Notes: generated by a model not told the origin, from the sequence alone. A stretch of DNA of 64,000 nucleotides from JBFWUM01 sp050247255 (GCA_050247255.1 JBFWUM010000001.1:124001-188000), one strand, 5' to 3'. Positions 8,398-17,187 are shown, counted from the first letter of the stretch. Translations and numbers: made by a program.

Positions 8398-10589
8398 GCC
8401 TGTGTCGCCTCGCGTGCGGCCTTCCTGAGCAGGCGATCGCCGCGGTCCGCGGCGTGGCGCAGCGCCTCGGTGGCGGCGGTGCCGCCGATGGCCGCCAGTG
8501 CATGCACCGACGCCTGCTTGACCGCCCGCGCCTTCCGCCGCGCGAACAGCTTGCGGCGGTGCATGACCGCGACGACCGGCTCCACCGCGCGCGCGTCCTT
8601 CAGCTGCCGCACCGCGTCGAGCGCGTCGAGCACGGTCTGGTGATCGTCGCCGAACGGATCGCTGTCCTGGAGGATTCGCGCGAGCATCGGCACGACGCGC
8701 GGGTCGCGCTCGGCGACCAGCGCCTCGACGACGGCAGTGCGGTTGCCGCCGCTGGCCGCCCGCAGCACCGTCTGCAGCGCCCGGGCGGCAGCCGGGTCGT
8801 CGATGCCGGCGAGCGCGGCAACCGCCTGGCGCAGCACGCGGCTGTCGTTGCGGCGGAGCAGGGACTGCAGCGCCGGCACGGCATCGGCATGCCGCGTGGC
8901 GCCCAGCAGCAGCGCCGCGTGCCGCTGCACGAACCAGCGCCCATCCTCGGCCAGCGGCAGCAGGTGCGGGATGGCAGCCGCGCCGAACTGCTGGACGATG
9001 TCGCGGGCCCGGGCAAAGGCGCGCGTCTCTGTCTCGGCCTGGAACGCCGGGAGCAGCGCCTGGGTGGACGTCGCCCCGATGGTCAGCGCGCACTCGCGGA
9101 ACGCGGCGAACGCCGCCTCGTCGAGGTCGCCGATCGGGCCCGCCGCGTCCCGCATCCCGGCGCTCTCGCCGATGGCGGACAGTGCCGCCCGCGCCGGCGC
9201 CGCGGCCACGGCCCCCTCGGTGGCCAGCCGCAGCTCGCCGAGCACGACGAGCGCATCGTCGAACGCGCCGGCCATGAACAGATCCTCGGCGAGCACGGCG
9301 ATGTCGCGGGTGATCTCGGCCGCGCGCTCGGCCTGCTCCTCGAGGCGAAGCAGGTCGGCGATGAGCGCCACCGACAGCCGGCGGACGTTGTCCTGCCCGA
9401 GCGTCTCCACCCATTCGGGCAGCTCCGCCGGCAGGTCGTGGGCGGCCAGTGTCTCGGCGCGCGCCCCGGCCCCCTCGAGCGACGCCTGGTACGACGCCGA
9501 GACATACGGCGTTTCGTCGTAGCTGAGGAGCAGTTCCTCCATCGACGCCCAGACCGCCTTGAACTGGCCGCCGCGCCCGAAGTCCTGCTCGCTGAGCAGC
9601 GACCGCGTCATCGTCAGCACCCGCCGCTTGCGCTCCTCGTCAGGCGCAATCGTGTCGAAGACCTGCGCCAGGCGGGCGGTGGCCCTGCCGTCGCGCGACA
9701 GCGCCGTCGCCAGCAGCTCCGCCACCTTGCCGTCGTCGAACGCCGCCGCAATGCGGCCGATGAGCGGCGTCTCCTGCAGCCCTTCGTCGGCCTGCATCAT
9801 CTGCAGCACGACGTGGGGATCGAGCGTGGTGGTGGCGGCGGCCAGGTTGCGCAGCGTGTCGGGCAGCCGGTCCGGCTCCATCACCGTGACGATGCCGGCG
9901 AGGTGGCGGAAGGTGGCGAGCACGGTGGCCGCCTGGGTGGTGATGAGCGGTGAGCCGTCGCTGTTGCACTTCGGCGCGATCACCGCGCCGGCGAGCTCGC
10001 CGATCTCGAACACGCTGCCGGCGATCTCGAGCAGCCGTTGCTGCTGCGCCGCGTCGAACGTCTGCCGCCCGTCGATGATGGTGCTCACCACCGAGCGCCA
10101 GATGTCGTCGCGCTGCTCGAGTGGCTGCTCGACGTCGCGGTCCTCGAGCAGCTTCTCGTAGTCGATCTGCTCGATGGCAATCGAGGCGTGGCCGGCGGCC
10201 TGCCAGGCGGCCGCCGGTCCGCCCTGCGCGCGCAGATCGGACGGGGCCAGGCTCAGGATGCCAAGCAGCGCGTGCAGCGCCGGCGCAGCTGGATCACCCA
10301 GAAATGTAATGTGCAGCACGTCGCGGTCGTGGAGCAGCCGCGCGGCGTCGGCGACCGGCTGGTCGGGGGGCAGCGGCAGGCCGGCGACGAGCAGGGTCTC
10401 GGGTGTGACGCCGAAGCTGAAGGCGGCGCCGCTGGTGGCCTGCCGGATGGCATCCGACAACCGCGTCACGGCGGCTCCGACCGCCGGGTGCTCGGGCGGG
10501 TACAGCGCCCAGTTCCGCGCCGCGGCGGCAAGGCTTCGCGCGAGGGCGGCGGCCTGTCGGCTCAATTCCGGGGACAGGGCCGTGCCCAT
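8394..10589 (-). CDS. HEAT-repeat-like alpha-helical protein, copy 2
   Basis: 731 residues, first gene of the minus-strand operon. N-terminal module with LYPPEHP at 29-35, then IDYEKLLEDR near residue 145, a long helical middle, and C-terminal HEAT-like pairs (DGRWFVQRHAALLLGATRHAD, RNDSRVLRQAVAALAGIDD). Same architecture and length as copy 1 but strongly diverged. No enzymatic motif, signal peptide or membrane span. ATG 10589 is 8 nt behind GATAAT on the minus strand with no Shine-Dalgarno sequence, so the transcript may be leaderless. It is divergent from the nucleoside salvage operon across 52 bp. Confidence 0.75.
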   Translation of the reverse strand: MGTALSPELSRQAAALARSLAAAARNWALYPPEHPAVGAAVTRLSDAIRQATSGAAFSFGVTPETLLVAGLPLPPDQPVADAARLLHDRDVLHITFLGDPAAPALHALLGILSLAPSDLRAQGGPAAAWQAAGHASIAIEQIDYEKLLEDRDVEQPLEQRDDIWRSVVSTIIDGRQTFDAAQQQRLLEIAGSVFEIGELAGAVIAPKCNSDGSPLITTQAATVLATFRHLAGIVTVMEPDRLPDTLRNLAAATTTLDPHVVLQMMQADEGLQETPLIGRIAAAFDDGKVAELLATALSRDGRATARLAQVFDTIAPDEERKRRVLTMTRSLLSEQDFGRGGQFKAVWASMEELLLSYDETPYVSASYQASLEGAGARAETLAAHDLPAELPEWVETLGQDNVRRLSVALIADLLRLEEQAERAAEITRDIAVLAEDLFMAGAFDDALVVLGELRLATEGAVAAAPARAALSAIGESAGMRDAAGPIGDLDEAAFAAFRECALTIGATSTQALLPAFQAETETRAFARARDIVQQFGAAAIPHLLPLAEDGRWFVQRHAALLLGATRHADAVPALQSLLRRNDSRVLRQAVAALAGIDDPAAARALQTVLRAASGGNRTAVVEALVAERDPRVVPMLARILQDSDPFGDDHQTVLDALDAVRQLKDARAVEPVVAVMHRRKLFARRKARAVKQASVHALAAIGGTAATEALRHAADRGDRLLRKAAREATQA

Positions 10590-10597
10590 GCGCTGAA

Positions 10598-10603
10598 ATT
10601 ATC
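10598..10603 (-). promoter_or_regulatory. putative -10 element of the HEAT/HD-GYP operon
   Basis: GATAAT on the minus strand, 8 nt before ATG 10589. No recognisable -35 and no ribosome-binding site between hexamer and start, as expected for a leaderless promoter. Inferred from position and from recurrence of the pattern in the window. Confidence 0.45.
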
Positions 10604-10624
10604 GGTGATTCGCGCCTTCGAACA

Positions 10625-10630
10625 TATACT
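10625..10630 (+). promoter_or_regulatory. putative -10 element of the nucleoside salvage operon
   Basis: TATACT, 11 nt before ATG 10642. The transcript would begin about 4-5 nt before the start codon, leaving no room for a Shine-Dalgarno sequence. No clear -35 hexamer at the expected distance. Confidence 0.45.
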
Positions 10631-10641
10631 TGGCACTCCGC

Positions 10642-11949
10642 ATGCGCATCGTCGACGTCATCGCCCGTAAGCGCGACGGGCACGCCCTTTCCCGCGAGGC
10701 CATCGACCAGTTTGTCGCCGGCGTCAGCGACGGTTCCGTCGCCGACTACCAGGCGTCGGCGCTGCTGATGGCGATTCTGCTGCGCGGGATGACCGACGAC
10801 GAGACGACGTGGCTGACCGACGCGATGGTGCGGTCCGGCGACCGCGTCGACCTGTCGGACATCCCCGGCGCGAAGGTCGGCAAGCACAGCACCGGCGGCG
10901 TCGGCGACAAGGTGTCGCTCGTCCTGGCGCCGATCGCCGCGGCCTGCGGCGTCGTCGTGCCGAAAATGTCCGGGCGCGGCCTCGGGCACACCGGCGGCAC
11001 GCTCGACAAGCTCGAATCGATCCCCGGATTCCGCATCGACCTGACGATCGCCGAGTTCAAGCAGGTGCTGCGCGCGGTGGGGACGAGCATCATCGGCCAG
11101 ACCGGCGTCCTCGCCCCCGCCGACAAGACGCTGTACGCGCTGCGCGACGTCACGGCCACCATCGAGAGCATCCCGCTCATCGCCGCCTCGATCATGAGCA
11201 AGAAGCTGGCGGAGGGGAGCACCGCGCTGGTGCTCGACGTCAAGTGCGGCGACGGCGCGTTCATGAAGTCGCTCGAGGACTCGCGCCGCCTGGCCCGGAC
11301 GATGGTCGCCATTGGCAACCGGTCCGGGGTTCCCACTGAGGCCCTGGTCACCGACATGGAAGACCCGCTCGGCGCGGCCGTCGGCAACGCGCTCGAAGTC
11401 ATCGAGTGCCTGGAGACGCTGAAGGGGCGGGGCTCGACGCCGCTGGCCGAGATCGCCGTCCGGCTGGCGAGCCGGATGATCGTGCTCGGCGGCGTCGAGG
11501 CGGACGGGGAGCGCGCGACGGCCCGCGCGGCCGAGGCGCTGTCGTCGGGGCGGGCGCTCGAGACCTTCGGCCGGATGATCGAGGCCCAGGGCGGCGATCG
11601 CCGCGTCGTCGACGACTACACGCGGCTGCCGTCGACGCCGGACCGCGACATCGTCGTGGCGCGCCGCGGCGGCTTCGTCACCGCGATCACCGCGGAAGCG
11701 ATTGGCCGCGCCAGCAACGACCTGGGCGCCGGCCGCGCTACGGTCCACGACACCGTGGACCATGGCGTTGGCGTTGTCCTGCAGGTGGCGTTCGGCGATC
11801 GCGTCGAGGCGGGGCAGCCGGTCGTCGAGCTGCACCACCGCAACGGGCGCGGTCTCGATGCGGCGCGGCGGCGGTGCGAGTCGGCGGTGAGGATTGGCGA
11901 TGCCCCGGCCGCTCCGCGGCCCGAGGTCCTCGCCGAGGTGCGAGGATGA
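10642..11949 (+). CDS. deoA: thymidine/pyrimidine-nucleoside phosphorylase
   Basis: 435 residues. Cleaves thymidine, deoxyuridine or uridine with phosphate to the base and (deoxy)ribose-1-phosphate in the cytoplasm. The N-terminus MRIVDVIARKRDGHALSREA, the phosphate-binding KHSTGGVGDKVSL, and KLESIPGFR are family hallmarks, followed by the alpha/beta domain and a C-terminal barrel-sandwich domain (GGFVTAITAEAIGRASNDLG). Whether it is thymidine-specific (DeoA) or broad (Pdp) cannot be decided here. ATG 10642 is chosen over an in-frame TTG at 10630 because it gives the family start. First gene of deoA-nupC-punA-cdd; its stop overlaps the nupC start (ATGA at 11946-11949). Confidence 0.93.
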   Translation: MRIVDVIARKRDGHALSREAIDQFVAGVSDGSVADYQASALLMAILLRGMTDDETTWLTDAMVRSGDRVDLSDIPGAKVGKHSTGGVGDKVSLVLAPIAAACGVVVPKMSGRGLGHTGGTLDKLESIPGFRIDLTIAEFKQVLRAVGTSIIGQTGVLAPADKTLYALRDVTATIESIPLIAASIMSKKLAEGSTALVLDVKCGDGAFMKSLEDSRRLARTMVAIGNRSGVPTEALVTDMEDPLGAAVGNALEVIECLETLKGRGSTPLAEIAVRLASRMIVLGGVEADGERATARAAEALSSGRALETFGRMIEAQGGDRRVVDDYTRLPSTPDRDIVVARRGGFVTAITAEAIGRASNDLGAGRATVHDTVDHGVGVVLQVAFGDRVEAGQPVVELHHRNGRGLDAARRRCESAVRIGDAPAAPRPEVLAEVRG

Positions 11950-13268
11950 TCGACACCCTGCGGCTGATACCCATCGGGATTGCCGTCGTATTGCCGCTGC
12001 TGGCGTGGCTGCTCGGCGGCGTCATCGGCTTCCGCGGCCAGGCGGCGGCGGGCGCGCTCTGCTTCATCGCCATCATCGCCGCGTGCTCGCCGAACCTGCG
12101 GCTGGTGCGCTGGCGCACGGTGCTGTGGGGCCTGGGGCTGCAGCTCGGGTTCGCGCTGCTGATCCTGAAGTTCGAGATCGGCGGGACCCGCCCCGGCTAC
12201 GAGTTCTTTGCCGCCGTCGGCCGCGGCGTCAGCCGGTTCCTCGAGTTCACCAACGCCGGGTCGCAGTTCGTGTTCGGCGTCCTCGCCAACCCGGCGCTGA
12301 TGGGGGAGCAGTTCGGCCCGGCCAATGGCCTGGTGTTCGCCTTCGCGGCGCTGCCGACCATCATCTTCATCAGCTCGTTCTTCACCGTCCTCTACTACTT
12401 CGGCGTCCTGCAGTTCATCGTCCGGATCATGGCGAAGCTGATGATGCGGGTGATGAAGACCAGCGGCGCGGAAACGCTCTCGGCGACGGCCAACGTGTTC
12501 ATGGGGCAGACCGAGGCGCCGATCATCGTCAAGCCGTTCGTGCCGGCGATGACCAGGTCCGAGCTGCTGGCGATGATGGTGGGCGGCATGGCGACGATTT
12601 CCGGCGGCGTCATGGCCGTCTATATCGCGCTCGGCGCCGACCCGGTGGCCATTCTGACCACCAGCGTCATGGCCGCGCCATGCGGCCTGTACCTGTCGAA
12701 GCTGCTGCTGCCGGAGACCGAGGAGCCGGTGACCAGCGGCGGCGCGCCGATTCACGTCGAGAAGGCGCACGTCAACGTCATCGACGCCGCCGCATCCGGC
12801 GCCTCCGACGGCCTGCAGCTGGCGGTGAACGTCGCGGCCATGCTGATCGCGTTCCTCGCCTTCATCGCGCTCTTCGACTTCCTGCTCGGCGCCATCCGCC
12901 CCGGGCTGACGCTCTCGGGCGTCTTTGCCGTCGTCTTCGCGCCGCTGGCGTTCCTGATGGGGATCCCGGCAGCCGACATCGGCCCCATGGCGGACCTGCT
13001 GGGCACCAAGCTGGTCGCCAACGAGTTCGTCGCCTACGTGAAGCTGACCACCGAGTACCGCACGGTGCTCAGCGAGCGCTCGTATGTGCTGGCGACCTAC
13101 GCCCTGACCGGCTTTGCCAACATCGCCTCGATCGGCATTCAACTCGGCGGCATCGGCGCGATGGCGCCGACGCGCCGCGGTGATCTGGCGCGGCTCGGCG
13201 GCCGCGCCCTGCTGGCCGGCTTCCTGGCCACGCTCGTCAACGCCTGCATCGCCTCGATGCTCCTCTAG
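11946..13268 (+). CDS. nupC: concentrative nucleoside transporter, NupC family
   Basis: 440-residue inner-membrane cation-coupled nucleoside importer of the CNT family. Many hydrophobic spans; family signatures include GQTEAPIIVKPF (the G-x-x-E-A motif), MTRSELLAMMVGGMATISGGV and the C-terminal LTGFANIASIGIQLGGIG. The central TNAGSQFVFG segment is also typical. It supplies the phosphorylases and deaminase encoded around it. The start overlaps the deoA stop by 4 nt and punA begins one base after its stop, so all are expected on one message. Confidence 0.93.
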   Translation: MIDTLRLIPIGIAVVLPLLAWLLGGVIGFRGQAAAGALCFIAIIAACSPNLRLVRWRTVLWGLGLQLGFALLILKFEIGGTRPGYEFFAAVGRGVSRFLEFTNAGSQFVFGVLANPALMGEQFGPANGLVFAFAALPTIIFISSFFTVLYYFGVLQFIVRIMAKLMMRVMKTSGAETLSATANVFMGQTEAPIIVKPFVPAMTRSELLAMMVGGMATISGGVMAVYIALGADPVAILTTSVMAAPCGLYLSKLLLPETEEPVTSGGAPIHVEKAHVNVIDAAASGASDGLQLAVNVAAMLIAFLAFIALFDFLLGAIRPGLTLSGVFAVVFAPLAFLMGIPAADIGPMADLLGTKLVANEFVAYVKLTTEYRTVLSERSYVLATYALTGFANIASIGIQLGGIGAMAPTRRGDLARLGGRALLAGFLATLVNACIASMLL

Positions 13269-14096
13269 ATGACCGGACTCTCTCCCTTCGATCAGGTCGA
13301 CCAGGCGGCGTCGGCCATCCGGGCGCGCTGCGGCGCCCTGCCCGACACCGCGATCGTGCTCGGCTCCGGGCTCGGCGACTTCGCCGACACGCTGCTCGAC
13401 GCCATCGCGACGCCGTACGCCGACCTGCCGCACTGGCCTGCGTCCGGGGTGGTCGGCCACGCCGGGCGGCTGGTCGTCGGCACGGTGGCCGGGCGCCGCG
13501 TCGCCGCGCTGTCGGGGCGCGCCCATTACTACGAAGGGCACGACATGGCGTCGGTCGTCTTCGGCACCCGGGTGATGGCCCGGCTCGGGGTCAGGCAGGT
13601 CGTGCTGACCAATGCCGCCGGCGGCATCAACACCAGCTTCAGGCAGGGAGGGCTGATGATCATCGACGATCACATCAACCTGCTGGGGAGCAACCCGCTG
13701 CGCGGCCCGAACGACGAGCGCTTCGGGCCGCGCTTTCCTGACATGAGCGAGGTCTACTCGGGGCGGCTGCGCGCCGCTGCCGACGAGGCGGCGAACGCGC
13801 GCGGGGTGATCGTGACGCACGGCGTCTACCTGGCCGTCCACGGGCCGAGCTACGAAACGCCGGCGGAGATCCGCTTCTTCCGCGGCATTGGCGCCGATGC
13901 GGTCGGCATGTCGACCGTGCCGGAGGCGATTGCGGCGCGCCACATGGGCGTGGAGGTCCTCGGCATCTCCTGCATCACCAACATGGCGGCCGGCGTGCTG
14001 CCGCAGCCGCTGCAGCACGACGAGGTGATGGCGACGGCGCGGCGGGTGCGTGGATCGTTCATCACGCTGCTGGAGGGGATCCTTGAGCGGCTCTGA
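13269..14096 (+). CDS. punA: purine-nucleoside phosphorylase
   Basis: 275 residues; splits inosine and guanosine (and deoxy forms) with phosphate. Family blocks: IVLGSGLGDFAD near the N-terminus, GHAGRLVVGTVAGRRVAALSG, GRAHYYEGHD, LTNAAGGIN, HGPSYETPAEIRFFR, and VGMSTVPEAIAARH followed by SCITNMAAG. The Asn in TNMAAG is the feature associated with 6-oxopurine specificity, as opposed to methylthioadenosine phosphorylases of the same fold. ATG 13269 starts directly after the nupC stop. Its end overlaps the cdd start by 14 nt. Confidence 0.93.
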   Translation: MTGLSPFDQVDQAASAIRARCGALPDTAIVLGSGLGDFADTLLDAIATPYADLPHWPASGVVGHAGRLVVGTVAGRRVAALSGRAHYYEGHDMASVVFGTRVMARLGVRQVVLTNAAGGINTSFRQGGLMIIDDHINLLGSNPLRGPNDERFGPRFPDMSEVYSGRLRAAADEAANARGVIVTHGVYLAVHGPSYETPAEIRFFRGIGADAVGMSTVPEAIAARHMGVEVLGISCITNMAAGVLPQPLQHDEVMATARRVRGSFITLLEGILERL

Positions 14097-14478
14097 CGCG
14101 CTCGTGCGCGCGGCGCGCCGCGCCCGGCGCCATGCCCGCGCGCCGTTCTCGGGTTTCAAGGTCGGCGCCGCCCTCGAAACCGCAGACGGCACCATCGTCA
14201 CCGGCTGCAACATCGAGAACGCCAGCTACGGCCTCACCATGTGTGCCGAGCGCGTGGCGATGTTCAAGGCGCTCTCGGAGGGGCACCGCCGCTTCCGCCG
14301 CATCGCCATCGTCGCCGACGCCGCGACCCCGACCCCGCCGTGCGGCGCCTGCCGCCAGATCCTGTGGGAGTACGGCGGTGACCTCGAAGTCATCCTCGCC
14401 AACACCCGCCGCGAAACCGGCCGCCACCAGATGCGGGACCTGCTCCCGCGCGCGTTCGATGCGCGGAGCTTGAAGTAA
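14083..14478 (+). CDS. cdd: cytidine deaminase
   Basis: 131 residues, the short tetrameric type. Converts cytidine and deoxycytidine to uridine forms, feeding the pyrimidine phosphorylase of the same operon. Zinc and catalytic motif TMCAERVA with its CAE, and PCGACRQ supplying the other two Cys ligands; CNIENASYG binds the ribose. No ATG is available at the right place: TTG 14083 sits 4 nt after a strong GGAGGGGAT ribosome-binding site inside the end of punA, so TTG is the likely start. Last gene of the salvage operon; a large palindromic repeat follows. Confidence 0.93.
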   Translation: MSGSDALVRAARRARRHARAPFSGFKVGAALETADGTIVTGCNIENASYGLTMCAERVAMFKALSEGHRRFRRIAIVADAATPTPPCGACRQILWEYGGDLEVILANTRRETGRHQMRDLLPRAFDARSLK

Positions 14479-14500
14479 CAGAGGCGTCCGGAGGCCACGG

Positions 14501-14732
14501 CTTCACATCGGAGGCACGAAGGCGCGGAGGACGCACGGAGGCTGCGGCCGTTCGACGGCCGCCGAAGGCGGCCAGCAGGCGTGGCGAGACCAGCGGACTT
14601 CAAGAGCGACATGCATTCCGCGCTCTTGAGTCCGCAGGTCTCACCCACGCCTGCAGTCGGCCTGCAGCGCAGGCCGACGTCGAACGGCCCCACCTCTGCG
14701 AGTCTCTGTGCCTTCGTGTCTCCGGTGTGAAC
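14501..14732. repeat. large imperfect palindrome between cdd and mtnA
   Basis: Fills most of the 303-bp gap 14479-14781. Arms of about 115 nt (14501-14615 and 14617-14732) are reverse complements with scattered mismatches and meet at ATGCAT (14611-14616). Outer ends read TTCACAtCGGAGgCACGAAGG against the complement of CCTTCGTGtCTCCGgTGTGAA; inner ends read CGGACTTCAAGAGCG against CGCTCTTGAGTCCG. Smaller hairpins are nested in each arm. The outer third consists of 8-nt words such as CGGAGGCA, CGAAGGCG, CGGAGGAC. No ORF. It could be a miniature mobile element, a folded RNA or a transcription end; nothing here decides. Confidence 0.8.
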
Positions 14733-14767
14733 CCGTGCGCTCCGAACTCTCGGCGTCTCCCGGCTGA

Positions 14768-14773
14768 TAGAAT
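14768..14773 (+). promoter_or_regulatory. putative -10 element of mtnA
   Basis: TAGAAT with an 8-nt spacer to ATG 14782 and no Shine-Dalgarno sequence: leaderless geometry. No -35 match. Confidence 0.45.
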
Positions 14774-14781
14774 CGTTCCCA

Positions 14782-15828
14782 ATGCTTCCAACCGTCGAAT
14801 GGAAGGGCGATGCGGTCGTGATGATCGACCAGCGCAAGTTGCCCGCGTCCGAGATCTACGTCACCTGCAGGACCGCCAACGACGTCGCCAAGGCGATCAA
14901 GACGATGGTCATCCGCGGCGCGCCGGCGATTGGCGTCTCGGCGGCGATGGGCATTGCGCTCGGCATGTCGAAGAGCAAGGCCTCCGGGACCAAGCAGTTC
15001 ACCACCGAGTTCCAGAAGACCTGCGACCTGCTGGCGGCGACGCGGCCGACGGCCGTCAACCTGTTCTGGGCGATCGAGCGCATGAAGCGCACGTTTGCCG
15101 AGGCGGCGCAGGGTGGCTGCTCGGTCGACGAGCTGAAGCAGCGGCTCGTCGCCGAGGCGCAGAAGATTCACGACGAGGACGTCGCCAGCTGCCGCACCAT
15201 CGGCGCGCACGGCGCCTCGCTGGTGCCGGACAGCGCGAAGATCCTGACGCACTGCAACGCCGGCGCCCTGGCGACGGCGGGCTACGGCACGGCGCTTGGC
15301 GTCATTCGCGCCGCGGCGGAGCAGGGCAAGAAGATCGCCGTGCTCGCCGACGAGACGCGTCCGTTCCTGCAGGGGGCGCGGCTCACCGCGTGGGAACTGG
15401 TGAAGGACGGCATCGACACGACGGTGATCACCGACAACATGTCGGCGTCGATGATGCGCGCCGGCCACGTCGACCTGGTCGTCGTCGGCGCCGACCGGAT
15501 CGCCGCCAACGGCGACGTCGCCAACAAGGTCGGCACGTATGGGGTGGCCGTGCTGGCGAAGGAGCACGGGATCCCGTTCTACGTTGCGGCGCCGCTGTCG
15601 ACCATCGATTTCGCGACGCCGGATGGCTCCAGGATTCCCATCGAGGAACGCCCCGCCCGCGAGGTCACCCACGTCGGCACCTCGCGCCTGACGCCGGAGG
15701 GGGCCTCGATTCGCAACCCCGCGTTCGACGTCACCCCGGCCAGGTACGTCACGGCAATCATCACCGAGCGGGGCATCGCCCGCCCGCCCTTTGAGGCGTC
15801 GCTGGCGGCCCTGGTCGGCAGCCGGTAA
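14782..15828 (+). CDS. mtnA: S-methyl-5-thioribose-1-phosphate isomerase
   Basis: 348 residues; isomerises methylthioribose-1-phosphate to methylthioribulose-1-phosphate in methionine salvage (cytoplasm). Family motifs: MVIRGAPAIGVSAAMGIALG near residues 50-70, THCNAGALATAGYGTALG around the catalytic Cys, VLADETRPFLQGARLTAWEL, the catalytic Asp region VVVGADRIAANGDVANKVGT, and PFYVAAPLSTID. An eIF2B-alpha-like Rossmann fold. No other methionine-salvage gene is in the window; the nearby punA looks like a 6-oxopurine enzyme rather than a methylthioadenosine phosphorylase. Confidence 0.95.
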   Translation: MLPTVEWKGDAVVMIDQRKLPASEIYVTCRTANDVAKAIKTMVIRGAPAIGVSAAMGIALGMSKSKASGTKQFTTEFQKTCDLLAATRPTAVNLFWAIERMKRTFAEAAQGGCSVDELKQRLVAEAQKIHDEDVASCRTIGAHGASLVPDSAKILTHCNAGALATAGYGTALGVIRAAAEQGKKIAVLADETRPFLQGARLTAWELVKDGIDTTVITDNMSASMMRAGHVDLVVVGADRIAANGDVANKVGTYGVAVLAKEHGIPFYVAAPLSTIDFATPDGSRIPIEERPAREVTHVGTSRLTPEGASIRNPAFDVTPARYVTAIITERGIARPPFEASLAALVGSR

Positions 15829-15876
15829 GAGCACCGTGCGCGACTGCCAGCCGCCCGCTGCCTGCCGCCAGCTGGC

Positions 15877-17171
15877 ATGATCGTCCTGGGCATCGAAACC
15901 TCCTGCGACGAGACGGCGGCGGCTGTCGTCGAGGAAACGAGTGATCCCGCGCGGCCGTGGCATGTGCGCTCCAGCATCATCGCCTCGCAGGTGGACATCC
16001 ACCGCGCCTGGGGCGGCGTCGTCCCCGAGCTCTCCGCGCGCCAGCACGTCCAGGACATCTGCGGGGTGGTCGACCGGGCGCTCGGCGAGGCCGGCGACCC
16101 GAGGATTGAGGCGATCGCGGTCACCCAGGGCCCGGGGCTGGTGGGCTCCCTGCTGGTCGGCCTGTCGTTCGCCAAGTCGCTCGCCTGGGCGCGCGGCGTC
16201 CCGCTGATCCCGGTCCATCATCTCGCCGGCCATATCGAGTCGCTCGTGCTGCAGAACGGCGAGCTGCCGCTGCCGGCAATCGTCCTGGTGGTCTCGGGCG
16301 GACACACGAGCCTCTACAGGATCGAGCAGGCAGGCCGCTACGAGCGCCTCGGGCGGACGCGGGACGATGCGGCGGGGGAGGCGTACGACAAGGTCGCCAA
16401 GCTGCTCGGGCTCGGCTATCCGGGCGGGCCGATCATCGACCGCCTCGCCCAGAGCGGCAACGATCGCGCGATCGCCTTTCCGAAGACCCGACTGACGCAC
16501 GCGGATCGCAACGCGCCCGAGCTGGCCGGCGATCGCGACTTCAGCTTCAGCGGCCTCAAGACCTCCGTGTCGCGCACCGTGGCCCGGCGGCGCGCCGACC
16601 TGGGCCTGCCGCCCGACGAGCCGCTGCCGACCAACGACGTCGTCGACATCGCCGCCAGCTTCCAGCGCGTCGTCACCGAAACGCTGCTCGACCGCCTGTT
16701 CGACGCGGCGCGATGGTACGGCGCGCAGAGCGTCGGCATTGCCGGCGGCGTGTCGGCCAACAGCCGCCTGCGCGAGGACGCGCTGGCCCGCGGCCAGCGC
16801 CGCGGCATCCCCGTGTATATTCCGGGTCTGGCGCTGTCCACGGACAACGCCGCGATGATTGCCGCCGCCGGGCTGCGGCNNNNNNNNNNNNNNNNNNNNN
16901 NNNNNNNNNNNNNNNNNNNNNNNNNNNNNNNNNNNNNNNNNNNNNNNNNNNNNNNNNNNNNNNNNNNNNNNNNNNNNNNTCGGCCAACAGCCGCCTGCGC
17001 GAGGACGCGCTGGCCCGCGGCCAGCGCCGCGGCATCCCCGTGTATATTCCGGGTCTGGCGCTGTCCACGGACAACGCCGCGATGATTGCCGCCGCCGGGC
17101 TGCGGCAATTCAGATCCGGGGTCACCGCCGGGTGGGATCTCAATGCCGATCCATCGCTCGCGCTTTCATAG
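15877..17171 (+). CDS. tsaD: tRNA N6-adenosine threonylcarbamoyltransferase, interrupted by an assembly gap
   Basis: Transfers threonylcarbamoyl to A37 of ANN-decoding tRNAs with TsaB/TsaE. Starts MIVLGIETSCDETAAAVVE; metal ligands in SARQHVQDI and PVHHLAGHIES; VSGGHTSLY is the ATP-binding segment; GVSANSRLRE near the C-terminus. As printed the frame carries 100 Ns (16880-16979) and a repeated 127-bp block. Removing the gap and one copy joins 15877-16879 to 17107-17171: 1068 nt, exactly 356 codons, 355 residues, the normal family length, ending NADPSLALS. The gene is therefore intact in the organism. Confidence 0.95.
16753..17106. other. 100-N scaffold gap flanked by an exact 127-bp direct duplication
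   Basis: Bases 16753-16879 and 16980-17106 are identical over 127 bp, with exactly 100 Ns between them (16880-16979). Both copies encode the same tsaD segment. Two contigs overlapping by an assembler k-mer length of 127 were placed side by side by a scaffolder with a default 100-N spacer. The true locus has one copy and no gap. Confidence 0.95.
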
Positions 17172-17187
17172 GGCTGTGATTAGCTAT

